DNA of 52,457 nt from an uncultured Alphaproteobacteria bacterium (GTDB lineage: Bacteria; Pseudomonadota; Alphaproteobacteria; Rhodobacterales; Rhodobacteraceae), in contig CACBNQ010000007.1 in NCBI GenBank assembly GCA_902540655.1, positions 1-52,457 of the forward strand, read 5' to 3'. The notes beneath the pieces are model-generated. The model was given only the letters and a program-made list of their open reading frames with translations. It made no database searches and was not told where the DNA came from. Of this stretch, positions 1 to 8,246 are shown in pieces. The position numbers and the translations under genes were made by a program. How positions within the stretch are numbered: the first letter of the stretch is position 1; the number at the start of each line of letters is the position of its first letter.

Positions 1-33
1 GTTACGCTCATATCAGTAAATTTGGAGGAAAAA

Positions 34-453
34 ATGATAGATGCATTCAATGGACCAATATTCTTAATTCTTTTTATTATCAACTTATTAGGGGGAGCAT
101 ATTACGCATACCAGGCGCTGTTTACATCTGAAAAGTTTTGCGACCAATATGGTATACACCATTCCGCAATATTACCACTTAGACTGGCAGGCTCTTTAAT
201 AGCTGCCCTAGTTCTTGTTTCAATATATATATTATTTCGGGAAAATGGTCCTCAGGGAACATGGCCCATCTTTGTCTTTGGTTTTTTACAAAGTTTGATT
301 TTTACATACTTCGGTTATGTTACGGTAAAGTTTTCTGAAGCTGCTAAAATGGATGGTGTTAAATATACGGCTGAAGGATATATCGCACCTGCTGGCTTCA
401 CCATACTGAATGCTATTCTGATATATGGATTAAGTGATAAGATCTATACATAA
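34..453 (+). CDS. Small four-helix membrane protein, unknown function
   Basis: A 139-residue protein with about four hydrophobic segments (roughly residues 6-27, 44-66, 76-98 and 116-134), so very probably an inner-membrane protein. I do not recognise a family; size and layout resemble small MAPEG- or DUF-type membrane proteins, but no diagnostic motif is visible. The ATG at 34 is chosen because GGAGG at 24-28 sits just upstream; a TTG at 22 would place the ribosome binding site inside the gene. It is followed after 28 bases by the CoA transferase on the same strand, so the two may be cotranscribed. Confidence 0.6.
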   Translation: MIDAFNGPIFLILFIINLLGGAYYAYQALFTSEKFCDQYGIHHSAILPLRLAGSLIAALVLVSIYILFRENGPQGTWPIFVFGFLQSLIFTYFGYVTVKFSEAAKMDGVKYTAEGYIAPAGFTILNAILIYGLSDKIYT

Positions 454-481
454 AATTTAATTCAATTGAAAAATTTTATTT

Positions 482-1711
482 ATGGCAGCAAGTAGGGACA
501 AAAAATCTGATAATACTCGACTACCTCTAGAAGGTGTAGTTGTACTCGATATAACTCGAGTAGTCGCTGGTCCCTACAGCGCCATGATCCTAGCAGATTT
601 GGGAGCTACGGTTATTAAAATTGAAAACCCAGGAGACCCTGATTACACGCGAAACTTTCCGCCTTTCACAAAAACAGATAAAGAAAGTGCATTCTTTGCT
701 CAGTATAATAGAAATAAGTTGGGCATGACCTTGAATCTAAAAACTGTAGAGGGCAAAAAAACCTTAAAGCAATTGGTAAAAAAGGCAGATATTTTAATTG
801 AGAATTTTCGCCCGGGAGCAATGAATGGTCTAGGGTTGGGGTATGAAGATCTTAAAAAAGAAAACCCCGCACTTGTATATACTTCAATAAGTGGTTTTGG
901 TCAGACGGGGCCAAAGTCGTCAAGACCAAGTTTTGATAACACTGGACAGGCTGAAAGTGGGCTTTGGTCTATGAATGGTTATCCTGACAGGCCGCCGGTA
1001 AGAGTGGGCACCATCATTGGAGATTTGGCAGCCTGTTTTTTTGGCACAATAGGGACTATTGTGGCACTTAGAGAGGCAGAAAAAACTGGAGTAGGGCAAT
1101 TAGTTGATGTAGCTCAGGTTGACTCCACTCTATGTTTAACCGAAAGCGCGCTTCTTCGTTATTCTGTCGACGGTGTAGAGGCCACCCCTACAGGAAATGA
1201 TCACGCCTTTGTCCGACCATATGAACAATTTTCTTGCAAGGATGGTTTTGTTTTTTTTGGGGGATATAATGATAAGCAGTGGCGAGAAACGCTTAAAGTT
1301 TTTAATTGTGATGATTTAGCGTCAGATCCCGAAATTGATACCATGCATAAGCGTTTCAATAAGGAAGTTTATGACAGACGAATAAAGCCTCTTATAAATG
1401 GATGGTTTTCCAGATACACTAAGGCCGAGCTTGAAACTATGCTTGCCGATAAAGTTCCGTTAAGCCCGATCAAAGGAATTGGTGAAGTTGTTTCCGATCC
1501 TCAATTAATAGACCGTAAAATGATTCTTGATATGCCTGTACTAAACGAGGTTATTAAAGTTTTTGGTAATCCAATAAAGCTTTCGAATATGGCCGAAACC
1601 GAAATTAGAAGAGCACCAAAACTTGGAGAAGATAATATAGCCATATTAAAAGAAATGCTTGGATTAAATGATGAACAAATAGGTTCACTTAAGGATTCCG
1701 GAGCGATTTGA
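482..1711 (+). CDS. CaiB/BaiF family (family III) CoA transferase
   Basis: A 409-residue protein of full family length. The N-terminus carries the family signature (VAGPYSAMILADLGA followed by VIKIE, about residues 30-50), and the GDLAA segment places the expected catalytic aspartate near residue 181. Family members move CoA between short carboxylic acids through an enzyme-bound anhydride; the substrate cannot be read from the sequence (carnitine, oxalate/formate, succinate/itaconate-type acids are all possible). No clear Shine-Dalgarno precedes the ATG. It lies upstream of the inositol genes, separated from the next gene by about 120 bases, so a metabolic link is only conjecture. Confidence 0.85.
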   Translation: MAASRDKKSDNTRLPLEGVVVLDITRVVAGPYSAMILADLGATVIKIENPGDPDYTRNFPPFTKTDKESAFFAQYNRNKLGMTLNLKTVEGKKTLKQLVKKADILIENFRPGAMNGLGLGYEDLKKENPALVYTSISGFGQTGPKSSRPSFDNTGQAESGLWSMNGYPDRPPVRVGTIIGDLAACFFGTIGTIVALREAEKTGVGQLVDVAQVDSTLCLTESALLRYSVDGVEATPTGNDHAFVRPYEQFSCKDGFVFFGGYNDKQWRETLKVFNCDDLASDPEIDTMHKRFNKEVYDRRIKPLINGWFSRYTKAELETMLADKVPLSPIKGIGEVVSDPQLIDRKMILDMPVLNEVIKVFGNPIKLSNMAETEIRRAPKLGEDNIAILKEMLGLNDEQIGSLKDSGAI

Positions 1712-1830
1712 AGACGGCTTTGCTATTTAATCTTTTGAGAATTATAAATCTACCAAGCTAGTTAAAAATTTAGTTTTCGTTCTCGAAAAAAAGATTAATA
1801 TTAAATCTATTGGCACCTGGAGATATATGC

Positions 1831-3015
1831 ATGAAAGATGGGCTTACAGATTTAGAAAAAAAAATTCCTTCCAATGTGGAAAATGAAGATTTTCAAAATT
1901 TCGAAAAACTTGTTAACATAGAAACAACACAAGCTGATGCCCCGCTTGCTATGGAAATTAAAAAAAACATTCCGATTTATTCAGGGCAGTTAGTTAGGGA
2001 CCGTGCAAACTCATTTGAAGGAAAACAGGAATTACTAACAGAGTGGACTAGTATATTTGAAAGCGGTGCAGGAATAATTGCGATTTCAAACGCTATCGAA
2101 AGTACTTCTGTGATCGATATAGCAACAACCAATTTTGAAGGAATAATAAATTCTGAAAAGTTGAATGGAAACGTAAGCGATCACTTTGCCAAACCAGGAG
2201 CGAATGATAGAGTATGGAACTCACTCCAAAAGCACTGTATGAAGGATCCACAAAACTTCATAGATTACTATTGCTCAGAAACCATAGCATTAGCCTCAGA
2301 AGCTTGGCTTGGTCCCAATTACCAAGTAACTTCACAAGTAAATAGAGTGAACCCTGGTGGAGAAGCTCAAAAGGCTCATAGAGACTATCACTTGGGTTTT
2401 ATGTCCGCTGAACAATCTGCCAATTTTCCTCTACATGTACATGCTATGTCTCCTTACCTTACACTTCAAGGAGCAATTGCGCACTGCGACATGAGTATTG
2501 AAAGTGGTCCTACGCTCTTACTACCGTACTCCCAAAAATATAAAAAGGGCTATATCGACTTTACTAAAGAAAAGTATCAACAATACTTCGATAAAAATTC
2601 TGTTCAGATTGAAATGACCAAGGGAGATGCTGTTTTCTTTAATCCTGCGGTTATGCATGGAGCGGGAAATAATAGGACTGGATCTGTAAAAAGAATGGCT
2701 AATCTACTTCAAATATCATCAGCATTTGGGAGAGCGATGGAAACCATTGATAGGAAAATTATGGCTAAGACACTATACCCTTATTTATTAGAATTAGTTA
2801 TGAAAAACAAGATGCCTTTCAGGCTTATCGAGAATGTTGTGGGAGCAAGTTCGGAAGGCTATTCATTTCCAACGAATTTAGATTTAGATCCTCCCATAGA
2901 CGGAATGGCGCCAAAAACCCAAGCTATGATTATCATTGAGTCATTAAAAGCTGAAAAAGAACCAGCTTTGGTCTTTGAAGAATTGAATTTACTTGATATT
3001 CGACAATCTTCGTAA
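1831..3015 (+). CDS. Phytanoyl-CoA dioxygenase (PhyH) family Fe(II)/2-oxoglutarate oxygenase
   Basis: A 394-residue protein. The HxD part of the iron facial triad is visible in AHRDYH, the distal His in MHGAGNN, and the Arg expected to bind 2-oxoglutarate about ten residues later (KRMAN). These support a cupin-fold Fe(II)/2OG oxygenase that hydroxylates or oxidatively demethylates a small substrate. The ATG at 1831 is preferred because GGAGA lies at 1819-1823; a TTG at 1810 would add seven residues and overlap that site. The stop is only 15 bases before iolG, which suggests one transcript and a role in the metabolism of an inositol-related compound. That role is inferred. Confidence 0.8.
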   Translation: MKDGLTDLEKKIPSNVENEDFQNFEKLVNIETTQADAPLAMEIKKNIPIYSGQLVRDRANSFEGKQELLTEWTSIFESGAGIIAISNAIESTSVIDIATTNFEGIINSEKLNGNVSDHFAKPGANDRVWNSLQKHCMKDPQNFIDYYCSETIALASEAWLGPNYQVTSQVNRVNPGGEAQKAHRDYHLGFMSAEQSANFPLHVHAMSPYLTLQGAIAHCDMSIESGPTLLLPYSQKYKKGYIDFTKEKYQQYFDKNSVQIEMTKGDAVFFNPAVMHGAGNNRTGSVKRMANLLQISSAFGRAMETIDRKIMAKTLYPYLLELVMKNKMPFRLIENVVGASSEGYSFPTNLDLDPPIDGMAPKTQAMIIIESLKAEKEPALVFEELNLLDIRQSS

Positions 3016-3030
3016 AGAAATTTTGATAAT

Positions 3031-4026
3031 ATGAAGCGAATAAAATTTGCAATTTTGGGAATGGGCAGAATTGGCAAAGTCCACGCTGATACAATTCTAG
3101 CAAACTCCGACGCTGAACTTGCTGCTATATACGACCCAATAAATAATGAAATTAATAGCCTCCAAAAAAGGTATTCATGTCAACAAATGTCACTTGAGGA
3201 CATTGCTAATAATGATCAAATTAAGGGTGTTCTTATCTGCACTCCCACTGATACACATGTCGATCTCATAAAGAGATTTCTTCATACTAAAAAAGCTGTA
3301 TTCTGCGAAAAACCTCTTGATCTAAATTTAAGAAAAGTTAAGACACTCGTTCAATTAGTTAGCGAATCCAAATCTCAAGTAATGCTCGGGTTTAATAGAA
3401 GATTTGACCCTCATTTCGCAAAATTAAAAGCACATTTAACCAAAAAAGAGGTTGGGGTTATTGAGCAAATCACCATAACATCAAGAGACCCAAATCCGCC
3501 AACAATTGAATATATTAAACAATCTGGTGGTATATTTAAAGATATGGCTATCCATGATCTCGATATGGCTGTCTTCTTAGCAGATGAGAAAATACATTCT
3601 ATCACCGCTTTAGGATCCAATTTTGTAAGTAAAAAAATTGAGCAAGCCGGTGATTACGATACTGCCACTATTTTAATGAGAACCATTTCTGGAAAGCAGA
3701 TTTCAATAATTAACTCACGAAGGGCGACATATGGTTATGATCAAAGAGTCGAGGTTCATGGGTCTAAAGGAAGTTTAAAAGTTAACAATCCCACTCTCTC
3801 GGAGATAGAACTAGCAAAGGAAGCTGGAACAACTAAAGATAGGTTGCACCACTTTTTTATGACAAGGTACATAGACGCTTACAAAAATCAAATCGACTAC
3901 TTTGTTGACTGTATAAAAAAACGGTCAATGCCTAAACCTGATGGCTCTGACGGTTATTACGCACTGTACTTAGCCGAAAATGCTCTTAAATCTGCTAAAA
4001 CAGGTAGAACAGTTTATCTGAGCTGA
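3031..4026 (+). CDS. iolG: Inositol 2-dehydrogenase (Gfo/Idh/MocA family)
   Basis: A 331-residue NAD(P)-dependent dehydrogenase expected to oxidise myo-inositol to 2-keto-myo-inositol (scyllo-inosose), the first step of the pathway. The Rossmann glycine motif GMGRIG is at the N-terminus, the EKP motif has its lysine at residue 94, and the catalytic DMAIHDLD segment has Asp171 and His175. That segment (GGIF-KDM-IHD-D) is typical of IolG. Length is normal for IolG. It follows the PhyH gene closely and converges on a second Idh-type gene with only six bases between the stops. Confidence 0.85.
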   Translation: MKRIKFAILGMGRIGKVHADTILANSDAELAAIYDPINNEINSLQKRYSCQQMSLEDIANNDQIKGVLICTPTDTHVDLIKRFLHTKKAVFCEKPLDLNLRKVKTLVQLVSESKSQVMLGFNRRFDPHFAKLKAHLTKKEVGVIEQITITSRDPNPPTIEYIKQSGGIFKDMAIHDLDMAVFLADEKIHSITALGSNFVSKKIEQAGDYDTATILMRTISGKQISIINSRRATYGYDQRVEVHGSKGSLKVNNPTLSEIELAKEAGTTKDRLHHFFMTRYIDAYKNQIDYFVDCIKKRSMPKPDGSDGYYALYLAENALKSAKTGRTVYLS

Positions 4027-4032
4027 TGTTAA

Positions 4033-5157
4033 CTAAATCTTAATCCACTTTCCACTAAGTGCTGATCTATCTACAGCGTCCATTACTTTTTCTATTTCAT
4101 ATCCTGATTCAAAATTTGGCCAAGTCTCAGTATCGTGCTCTATTGCGAACAGGAGCATCTGTAATTCACACATCTTGACATCCATAAATCCTAAACTGTG
4201 ACCTCCATTAGGCAGAAAGGATTTATAAAAAGGATGATCAGGACCCGTTAAAATTGTTCTAAAGCCATCGGTGCTTTTCTTTTTTTGTTGTGTAAATAGT
4301 TTGATCTCGTTTAGTCTTTCCTGATCAAATATTATGGTGCCCTCGGTTCCATGTAACTCCCATGTAAGTCCACATTTTTTACCCCAAGTAACTCGACTAG
4401 CACCGATATGCCCATGTACCCCATTTTGGAAATGAATAAGAGCAGAGATCATGTCATCATTATCAACGGTCTTAGTTTGTTTTCTATTAGTTGGATCCTT
4501 TCTTTTTGGGTGTACAATATTTATATCCCCTACTACTTTAGATATTGTCGATCCAACTAAAAAGTGCGCCACGCTTATAACGTGACTCAATATATCTCCA
4601 TTTGCACCAGTACCAGACGCTTTTCTCGACATACGCCACGACCATGGTCTTTTTTTATCAGCCTCATTATCAACATCATAACGACAGAAAAAACCGGCAA
4701 CGTCGCCAATGACACCAGTTTCAATTAACTCTCGTGCATGTAATACTGCTGGATTTTTTGTATAGTTGTAACCAATAATTGTTTTGCCTTTGCTCTTCTT
4801 AGATGCTGCAAGCATTTTCTTGCTATCGGGGAGATTACTAGACATAGGTTTTTCACACCACACACTTTTTCCCAACTTTAAAGCTGCAATTGCAATCTCG
4901 GCATGCGTGTCGTTCGGTGTGCAAACAGAAACTAGTTTTACTTCTGGATCGTTAACGACGTCTTGCCAGCTACTTGTATACCGTGAAAAGCCAAGGTCTG
5001 TTGCTCTTTGGCTGGCTCTCTTGGGGCTCAAGTCACAAACTATCTCTAGTCTTGGCCTCAATCCTGTTCCAAAAACTGAAGCAGATCCACTGTAGGCAAC
5101 TGAATGGGCTTTCCCCATAAACCCTGTACCGATAACTCCTACACCAATACCTTTCAT
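4033..5157 (-). CDS. Gfo/Idh/MocA family oxidoreductase, probably for another inositol isomer or derivative
   Basis: A 374-residue dehydrogenase with an N-terminal GTGFMG nucleotide-binding motif, a CEKP motif near residue 99, and a GDILSH segment supplying the usual Asp and His of the active site. It is longer than IolG and clearly divergent from it, so it should act on a different substrate; scyllo-inositol, chiro-inositol or an inosose are the natural candidates from context. AGGAG sits a few bases before the ATG. It is transcribed away from the ABC transporter, sharing a 206-base divergent regulatory region with it. Confidence 0.75.
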   Translation of the reverse strand: MKGIGVGVIGTGFMGKAHSVAYSGSASVFGTGLRPRLEIVCDLSPKRASQRATDLGFSRYTSSWQDVVNDPEVKLVSVCTPNDTHAEIAIAALKLGKSVWCEKPMSSNLPDSKKMLAASKKSKGKTIIGYNYTKNPAVLHARELIETGVIGDVAGFFCRYDVDNEADKKRPWSWRMSRKASGTGANGDILSHVISVAHFLVGSTISKVVGDINIVHPKRKDPTNRKQTKTVDNDDMISALIHFQNGVHGHIGASRVTWGKKCGLTWELHGTEGTIIFDQERLNEIKLFTQQKKKSTDGFRTILTGPDHPFYKSFLPNGGHSLGFMDVKMCELQMLLFAIEHDTETWPNFESGYEIEKVMDAVDRSALSGKWIKI

Positions 5158-5201
5158 ATGACTCTCCTAAGCAAATGATTTATTATATTTTTTAATGCGC
5201 T

Positions 5202-5215
5202 CCAAAAACATTTGG
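5202..5215. promoter_or_regulatory. Inverted repeat CCAAA-N4-TTTGG in the divergent region, possible operator
   Basis: A 5-base inverted repeat with a 4-base centre lies about 45 bases upstream of the minus-strand dehydrogenase gene. It could be a site for a regulator of the inositol genes. There is no independent support, and in such AT-rich DNA a repeat of this size can arise by chance. Confidence 0.25.
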
Positions 5216-5265
5216 TTCCAATCTTGTGTCAAAATTTTATTACATTTCTTTTATAAGCACCACTT

Positions 5266-5294
5266 TTGATATTGATTTTGCGTTAATTTAATAT
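5266..5294 (+). promoter_or_regulatory. Candidate sigma-70 promoter of the inositol ABC transporter operon
   Basis: TTGATA at 5266-5271 (five of six consensus bases) and TAATAT at 5289-5294 are separated by exactly 17 bases. Transcription would begin near 5301, about 60 bases before the binding-protein start codon. Confidence 0.45.
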
Positions 5295-5307
5295 TTAACT
5301 GTTCAAG

Positions 5308-5321
5308 GGAGTGGATTCTCC
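5308..5321. promoter_or_regulatory. GGAG-N6-CTCC palindrome, candidate inositol-repressor operator
   Basis: A 4+4 base inverted repeat with a 6-base spacer lies immediately downstream of the predicted transcription start, where a bound repressor would block elongation. The layout matches, with one base changed in each half, the GGAA-N6-TTCC element that I recall being described for IolR-controlled promoters in Sinorhizobium. No regulator gene is in the window to pair with it. Confidence 0.35.
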
Positions 5322-5363
5322 AAGATTCTTGTCTTTTTAAATATAAATGGAGGAAAATTATTC

Positions 5364-6290
5364 ATGAAAAAAATATTAGTTACATTGATAGCGCTAGTTC
5401 TATCAACTGGTGTTTCTTTTGGTGCAGATCATAAAGCAAACATTATAGTGGTAACTCACGGATCTGATACAGACGCCTTTTGGGGAGTTGTTAGAAATGG
5501 AGTTGAGGCTGCAAAGGCAGACACCGGTGCAGATGTTCAATACAGAAACCCACCAACTGGAGACTTAAACGAAATGGCATCTTTGATTGAAGCTGCTATT
5601 GCTCAGAAGCCAGATGGTATTGTCGTGTCAATACCTGCACCAGATATTTTAGGTGGACCAATTAAGGCAGCTGTTGCAGCAGGAATTCCAGTTATATCGA
5701 TGAATTCTGGAGCCGGCGTTTCAAAAAGCTTAGGTGCTGTAATGCACGTTGGACAACCTGAATATGAAGCTGGTCTAGGTGGCGGCGAAAAAAGCAAAGG
5801 GTTGGGTGGAAAGAACTCAGTTTGCTTTAACCACGAGCCAATGAATACAGCTCTTAAAGATAGATGCCAAGGTTTTGCTGACGGTATGGGTGAGAAGCTA
5901 AATATGGTTGAGGTTTCATCAGATTTCGATGATATCAAAAACACCGTTATCGCACATATGTCTTCCAATCCAGATACAGGAGCTATAATGGCCGTTGGTC
6001 CTACTGGTTGTGATCCAACTATAGCTGCTCTTAAGGAAATGGGTAAAGCTGGAAAAGTCGTTTTAGGTTGTTTTGACCTCGGACCAGCAATTGTTGATGG
6101 AATAATTGACGGTACAGTTAACTACGCCATCGACCAGCAGCAATTTTTGCAAGGCTATGTACCAGTGGTAGTACTACATCTAAATCATAGAAATGGTACT
6201 CTTCCAGGTAATTCAATTAACTCAGGTCCAGGTTTTGTGACAAAGGGAAATGTTGAATTAGTGAAGAAACTAGCAGGAAAAGAAAGATAA
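5364..6290 (+). CDS. Sugar ABC transporter periplasmic binding protein, probably for inositol
   Basis: A 308-residue protein with a signal peptide (charged MKK, hydrophobic core, likely cleavage after SFGA near residue 21) and a ribose/galactose-type periplasmic binding fold (HGSDTDAFW near the start of the mature chain, then alternating VVSIPAPD, PVISMNSG and MAVGPTGCDP segments). It should capture an inositol or related polyol in the periplasm and deliver it to the adjacent permease. GGAGG at 5349-5353 supports the ATG. A strong stem-loop separates it from the permease gene, as is common where the binding protein must be made in excess. Confidence 0.85.
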   Translation: MKKILVTLIALVLSTGVSFGADHKANIIVVTHGSDTDAFWGVVRNGVEAAKADTGADVQYRNPPTGDLNEMASLIEAAIAQKPDGIVVSIPAPDILGGPIKAAVAAGIPVISMNSGAGVSKSLGAVMHVGQPEYEAGLGGGEKSKGLGGKNSVCFNHEPMNTALKDRCQGFADGMGEKLNMVEVSSDFDDIKNTVIAHMSSNPDTGAIMAVGPTGCDPTIAALKEMGKAGKVVLGCFDLGPAIVDGIIDGTVNYAIDQQQFLQGYVPVVVLHLNHRNGTLPGNSINSGPGFVTKGNVELVKKLAGKER

Positions 6291-6319
6291 GAAGTATACC
6301 TCTTTCTTATTTATAACGG

Positions 6320-6354
6320 TCTGGCAAATCATAGCGATTTGCCAGATTTATTTT
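6320..6354 (+). terminator. Intra-operon stem-loop with T-rich tail between binding protein and permease
   Basis: A perfect 11-base stem (6320-6330 with 6336-6346) closes a 5-base loop and is followed by a TTTATTTT run. It has the form of an intrinsic terminator but lies inside the operon, 30 bases after the binding-protein stop and just before the permease ribosome binding site. The likely role is partial termination, or protection of the upstream mRNA from 3'-end decay. Confidence 0.65.
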
Positions 6355-6364
6355 GGGGGGACAA

Positions 6365-7423
6365 ATGGCATCTGATGAACGCATACGAGATATCGGATTA
6401 ATCAGAAGATCTATATCTAGACCAGAGTTAGGGTCTGTTTTTGGTTTAATAATAATTGTCATTACTTTTATGACGCTTACCTCAATCAGTGGCACCTTTG
6501 GAGCAATGTGGCTAAATCCAATTGGAATCCAGGCATGGGTTGAGCTAGCAGCGTTTGTGGGCATCTTAGCTATCGGTGCCTCTCTTTTGATGATAGCAGG
6601 AGAGTTTGATCTCAGCATGGGAGCAAATATTGCTTTAGCTGGACATAGCTTTGCCATTTTTCTTTTATTTGGAGTGCCCATTGAGTTGGCGATCATTTTA
6701 ACCTTTATAGAGCTCGCTTTTTTAGGATTTATCATTGGAGTAATTGTTGTCAGAACGGGACTTCCCAGCTTTATTGTAACTCTGGCATTTTGGTTTGCTA
6801 GTAGAGGGTTTGCAGTATTTCTTAGCCAAACGTTTTTCAATCAATCTAGATTATCTGTGAAGGCAAATCTAAAACCACCCCCGGGAGGTGGAGAGGATCC
6901 TACGCTGATTGATAATATTTTCGCATTCGATAAGGCTTTTGGGGTTCCCTTCGATGCCGAAGTTTATTACTTTATCATTCTTGTGTTCATAGTTGCTTTC
7001 ATTACCAATCGAACACCATATGGAAATTGGATATATGCGTCTGGAGGTGACCCGGTGGCTGCAAGAGCTGTTGGTGTTCCAGTAGCAAGGGTGAAAATTA
7101 GTTTATTTATGATCTCGACCTCTCTTGCCTGTCTTTTAGGAATTTTAACCGTAATGACATCTGGTGCATCAGATCCCAAGGCAGGAGATTTTCGCGAACT
7201 ACATGCAATTGCAGCGGCGGTTATTGGCGGTTGTGCATTAACAGGCGGTTACGGCTCTGTCGTTGGAGCAGTTCTTGGGGCATTAATTTTTGCAATCGCA
7301 AGCCGAGGCATAAACTTTGTACCTTTTATCGACAATAACCTTTTTAGGGTGATGCTAGGAATGCTAATTTTAGGATCTGCTCTTTTAAACCAATTTTTGA
7401 GAGACAGGATAGTGAAAGGCTAA
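6365..7423 (+). CDS. Sugar ABC transporter permease (RbsC/AraH type), probably for inositol
   Basis: A 352-residue polytopic inner-membrane protein with many hydrophobic segments and the family's conserved cytoplasmic region (YGNWIYASGGDPVAARAVGVPV, about residues 219-240) that contacts the ATPase. The GEFDLSMG segment is also typical of the family. The ATG at 6365 follows a run of six G residues; a TTG at 6353 is in frame but less likely. It is followed eight bases later by the ATPase. Context, not sequence alone, points to inositol. Confidence 0.85.
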   Translation: MASDERIRDIGLIRRSISRPELGSVFGLIIIVITFMTLTSISGTFGAMWLNPIGIQAWVELAAFVGILAIGASLLMIAGEFDLSMGANIALAGHSFAIFLLFGVPIELAIILTFIELAFLGFIIGVIVVRTGLPSFIVTLAFWFASRGFAVFLSQTFFNQSRLSVKANLKPPPGGGEDPTLIDNIFAFDKAFGVPFDAEVYYFIILVFIVAFITNRTPYGNWIYASGGDPVAARAVGVPVARVKISLFMISTSLACLLGILTVMTSGASDPKAGDFRELHAIAAAVIGGCALTGGYGSVVGAVLGALIFAIASRGINFVPFIDNNLFRVMLGMLILGSALLNQFLRDRIVKG

Positions 7424-7430
7424 AGAGACT

Positions 7431-8195
7431 ATGATCCCATCAATTGAATTTAGGGGTGTATCGAAGTTTTTTGGTAACATAATAGCGCTGAAGGATATAT
7501 CATTTAAGGTTTTTAAGGGTGAGATAACGGCTTTATTGGGTGATAATGGTGCAGGTAAATCAACACTAATAAAACTGTTATCTGGGGTCCACATTCCTAG
7601 TGAGGGCGAAATACTGCTGAGCGGTGAGCCAGTGAATTTTAAGTCACCAAGACAGGCTGTGTCTGCTGGTATCGGTACAGTGTATCAAGACTTGGCGTTA
7701 CAACCTTTGATGAGTGTGACTAGAAATTTCTTTCTAGGTAGAGAGATTACCAAAGGCTTATTTTTAAATATGCCTCTGATGAATACCATCACAAAAAAGG
7801 AAATGGCGAAACTGGGTATTGATGTAGCGGACCCAACACAACCGATAGGAACTATGTCAGGCGGTCAAAGACAGACACTAGCGATCGCTAGAGCTATTTA
7901 TTTTGGAGCCAATGTTCTTATTCTGGATGAGCCAACTTCGGCCCTCGGACAAAAACAGCAGTTAGAAGTTTTAAGAACTATAAAAAAAGTAAAAGAGTTA
8001 GGTGACATAGCCATAATATTCATAACCCATAATGATATGCATGCTAAGCTTTTGGGAGATCGTTTTGCTTTTCTGAACAGAGGAAAAGTTTTGGCCGAGG
8101 GATCAAGAGACGAAATTGATATGAATAACCTTAGACCCTTGATGGCAGGTGGTGCAGAGTTAGAGAAACTTGAAACAGAATTCTCCGGAAGATAG
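7431..8195 (+). CDS. Sugar ABC transporter ATP-binding protein, probably for inositol
   Basis: A 254-residue single ABC domain. It shows Walker A (GDNGAGKST, about residues 37-45), the ABC signature (MSGGQRQ), Walker B followed by the catalytic Glu (VLILDEPT) and the switch histidine (ITHN). Most sugar transporters of this class have a double-length ATPase; this short single-domain type is like FrcA and would work as a homodimer. It powers the adjacent permease, completing a three-gene importer. Confidence 0.88.
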   Translation: MIPSIEFRGVSKFFGNIIALKDISFKVFKGEITALLGDNGAGKSTLIKLLSGVHIPSEGEILLSGEPVNFKSPRQAVSAGIGTVYQDLALQPLMSVTRNFFLGREITKGLFLNMPLMNTITKKEMAKLGIDVADPTQPIGTMSGGQRQTLAIARAIYFGANVLILDEPTSALGQKQQLEVLRTIKKVKELGDIAIIFITHNDMHAKLLGDRFAFLNRGKVLAEGSRDEIDMNNLRPLMAGGAELEKLETEFSGR

Positions 8196-8246
8196 CAGTG
8201 ATTTAAAAGGATAAAACATCAGCTTTTTGAAAGGCTTAAAAGTAAA

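Noticed and set aside
5603-5968. 121-residue open frame on the minus strand inside the inositol binding-protein gene
   Set aside because: It lies fully within a gene with clear family motifs, has low-complexity Pro/Ser-rich translation and no ribosome site.
6307-6840. 177-residue minus-strand open frame over the hairpin and permease start
   Set aside because: It is an antisense shadow of a membrane protein, with biased Lys/Pro/Ile composition, and it runs through the stem-loop.
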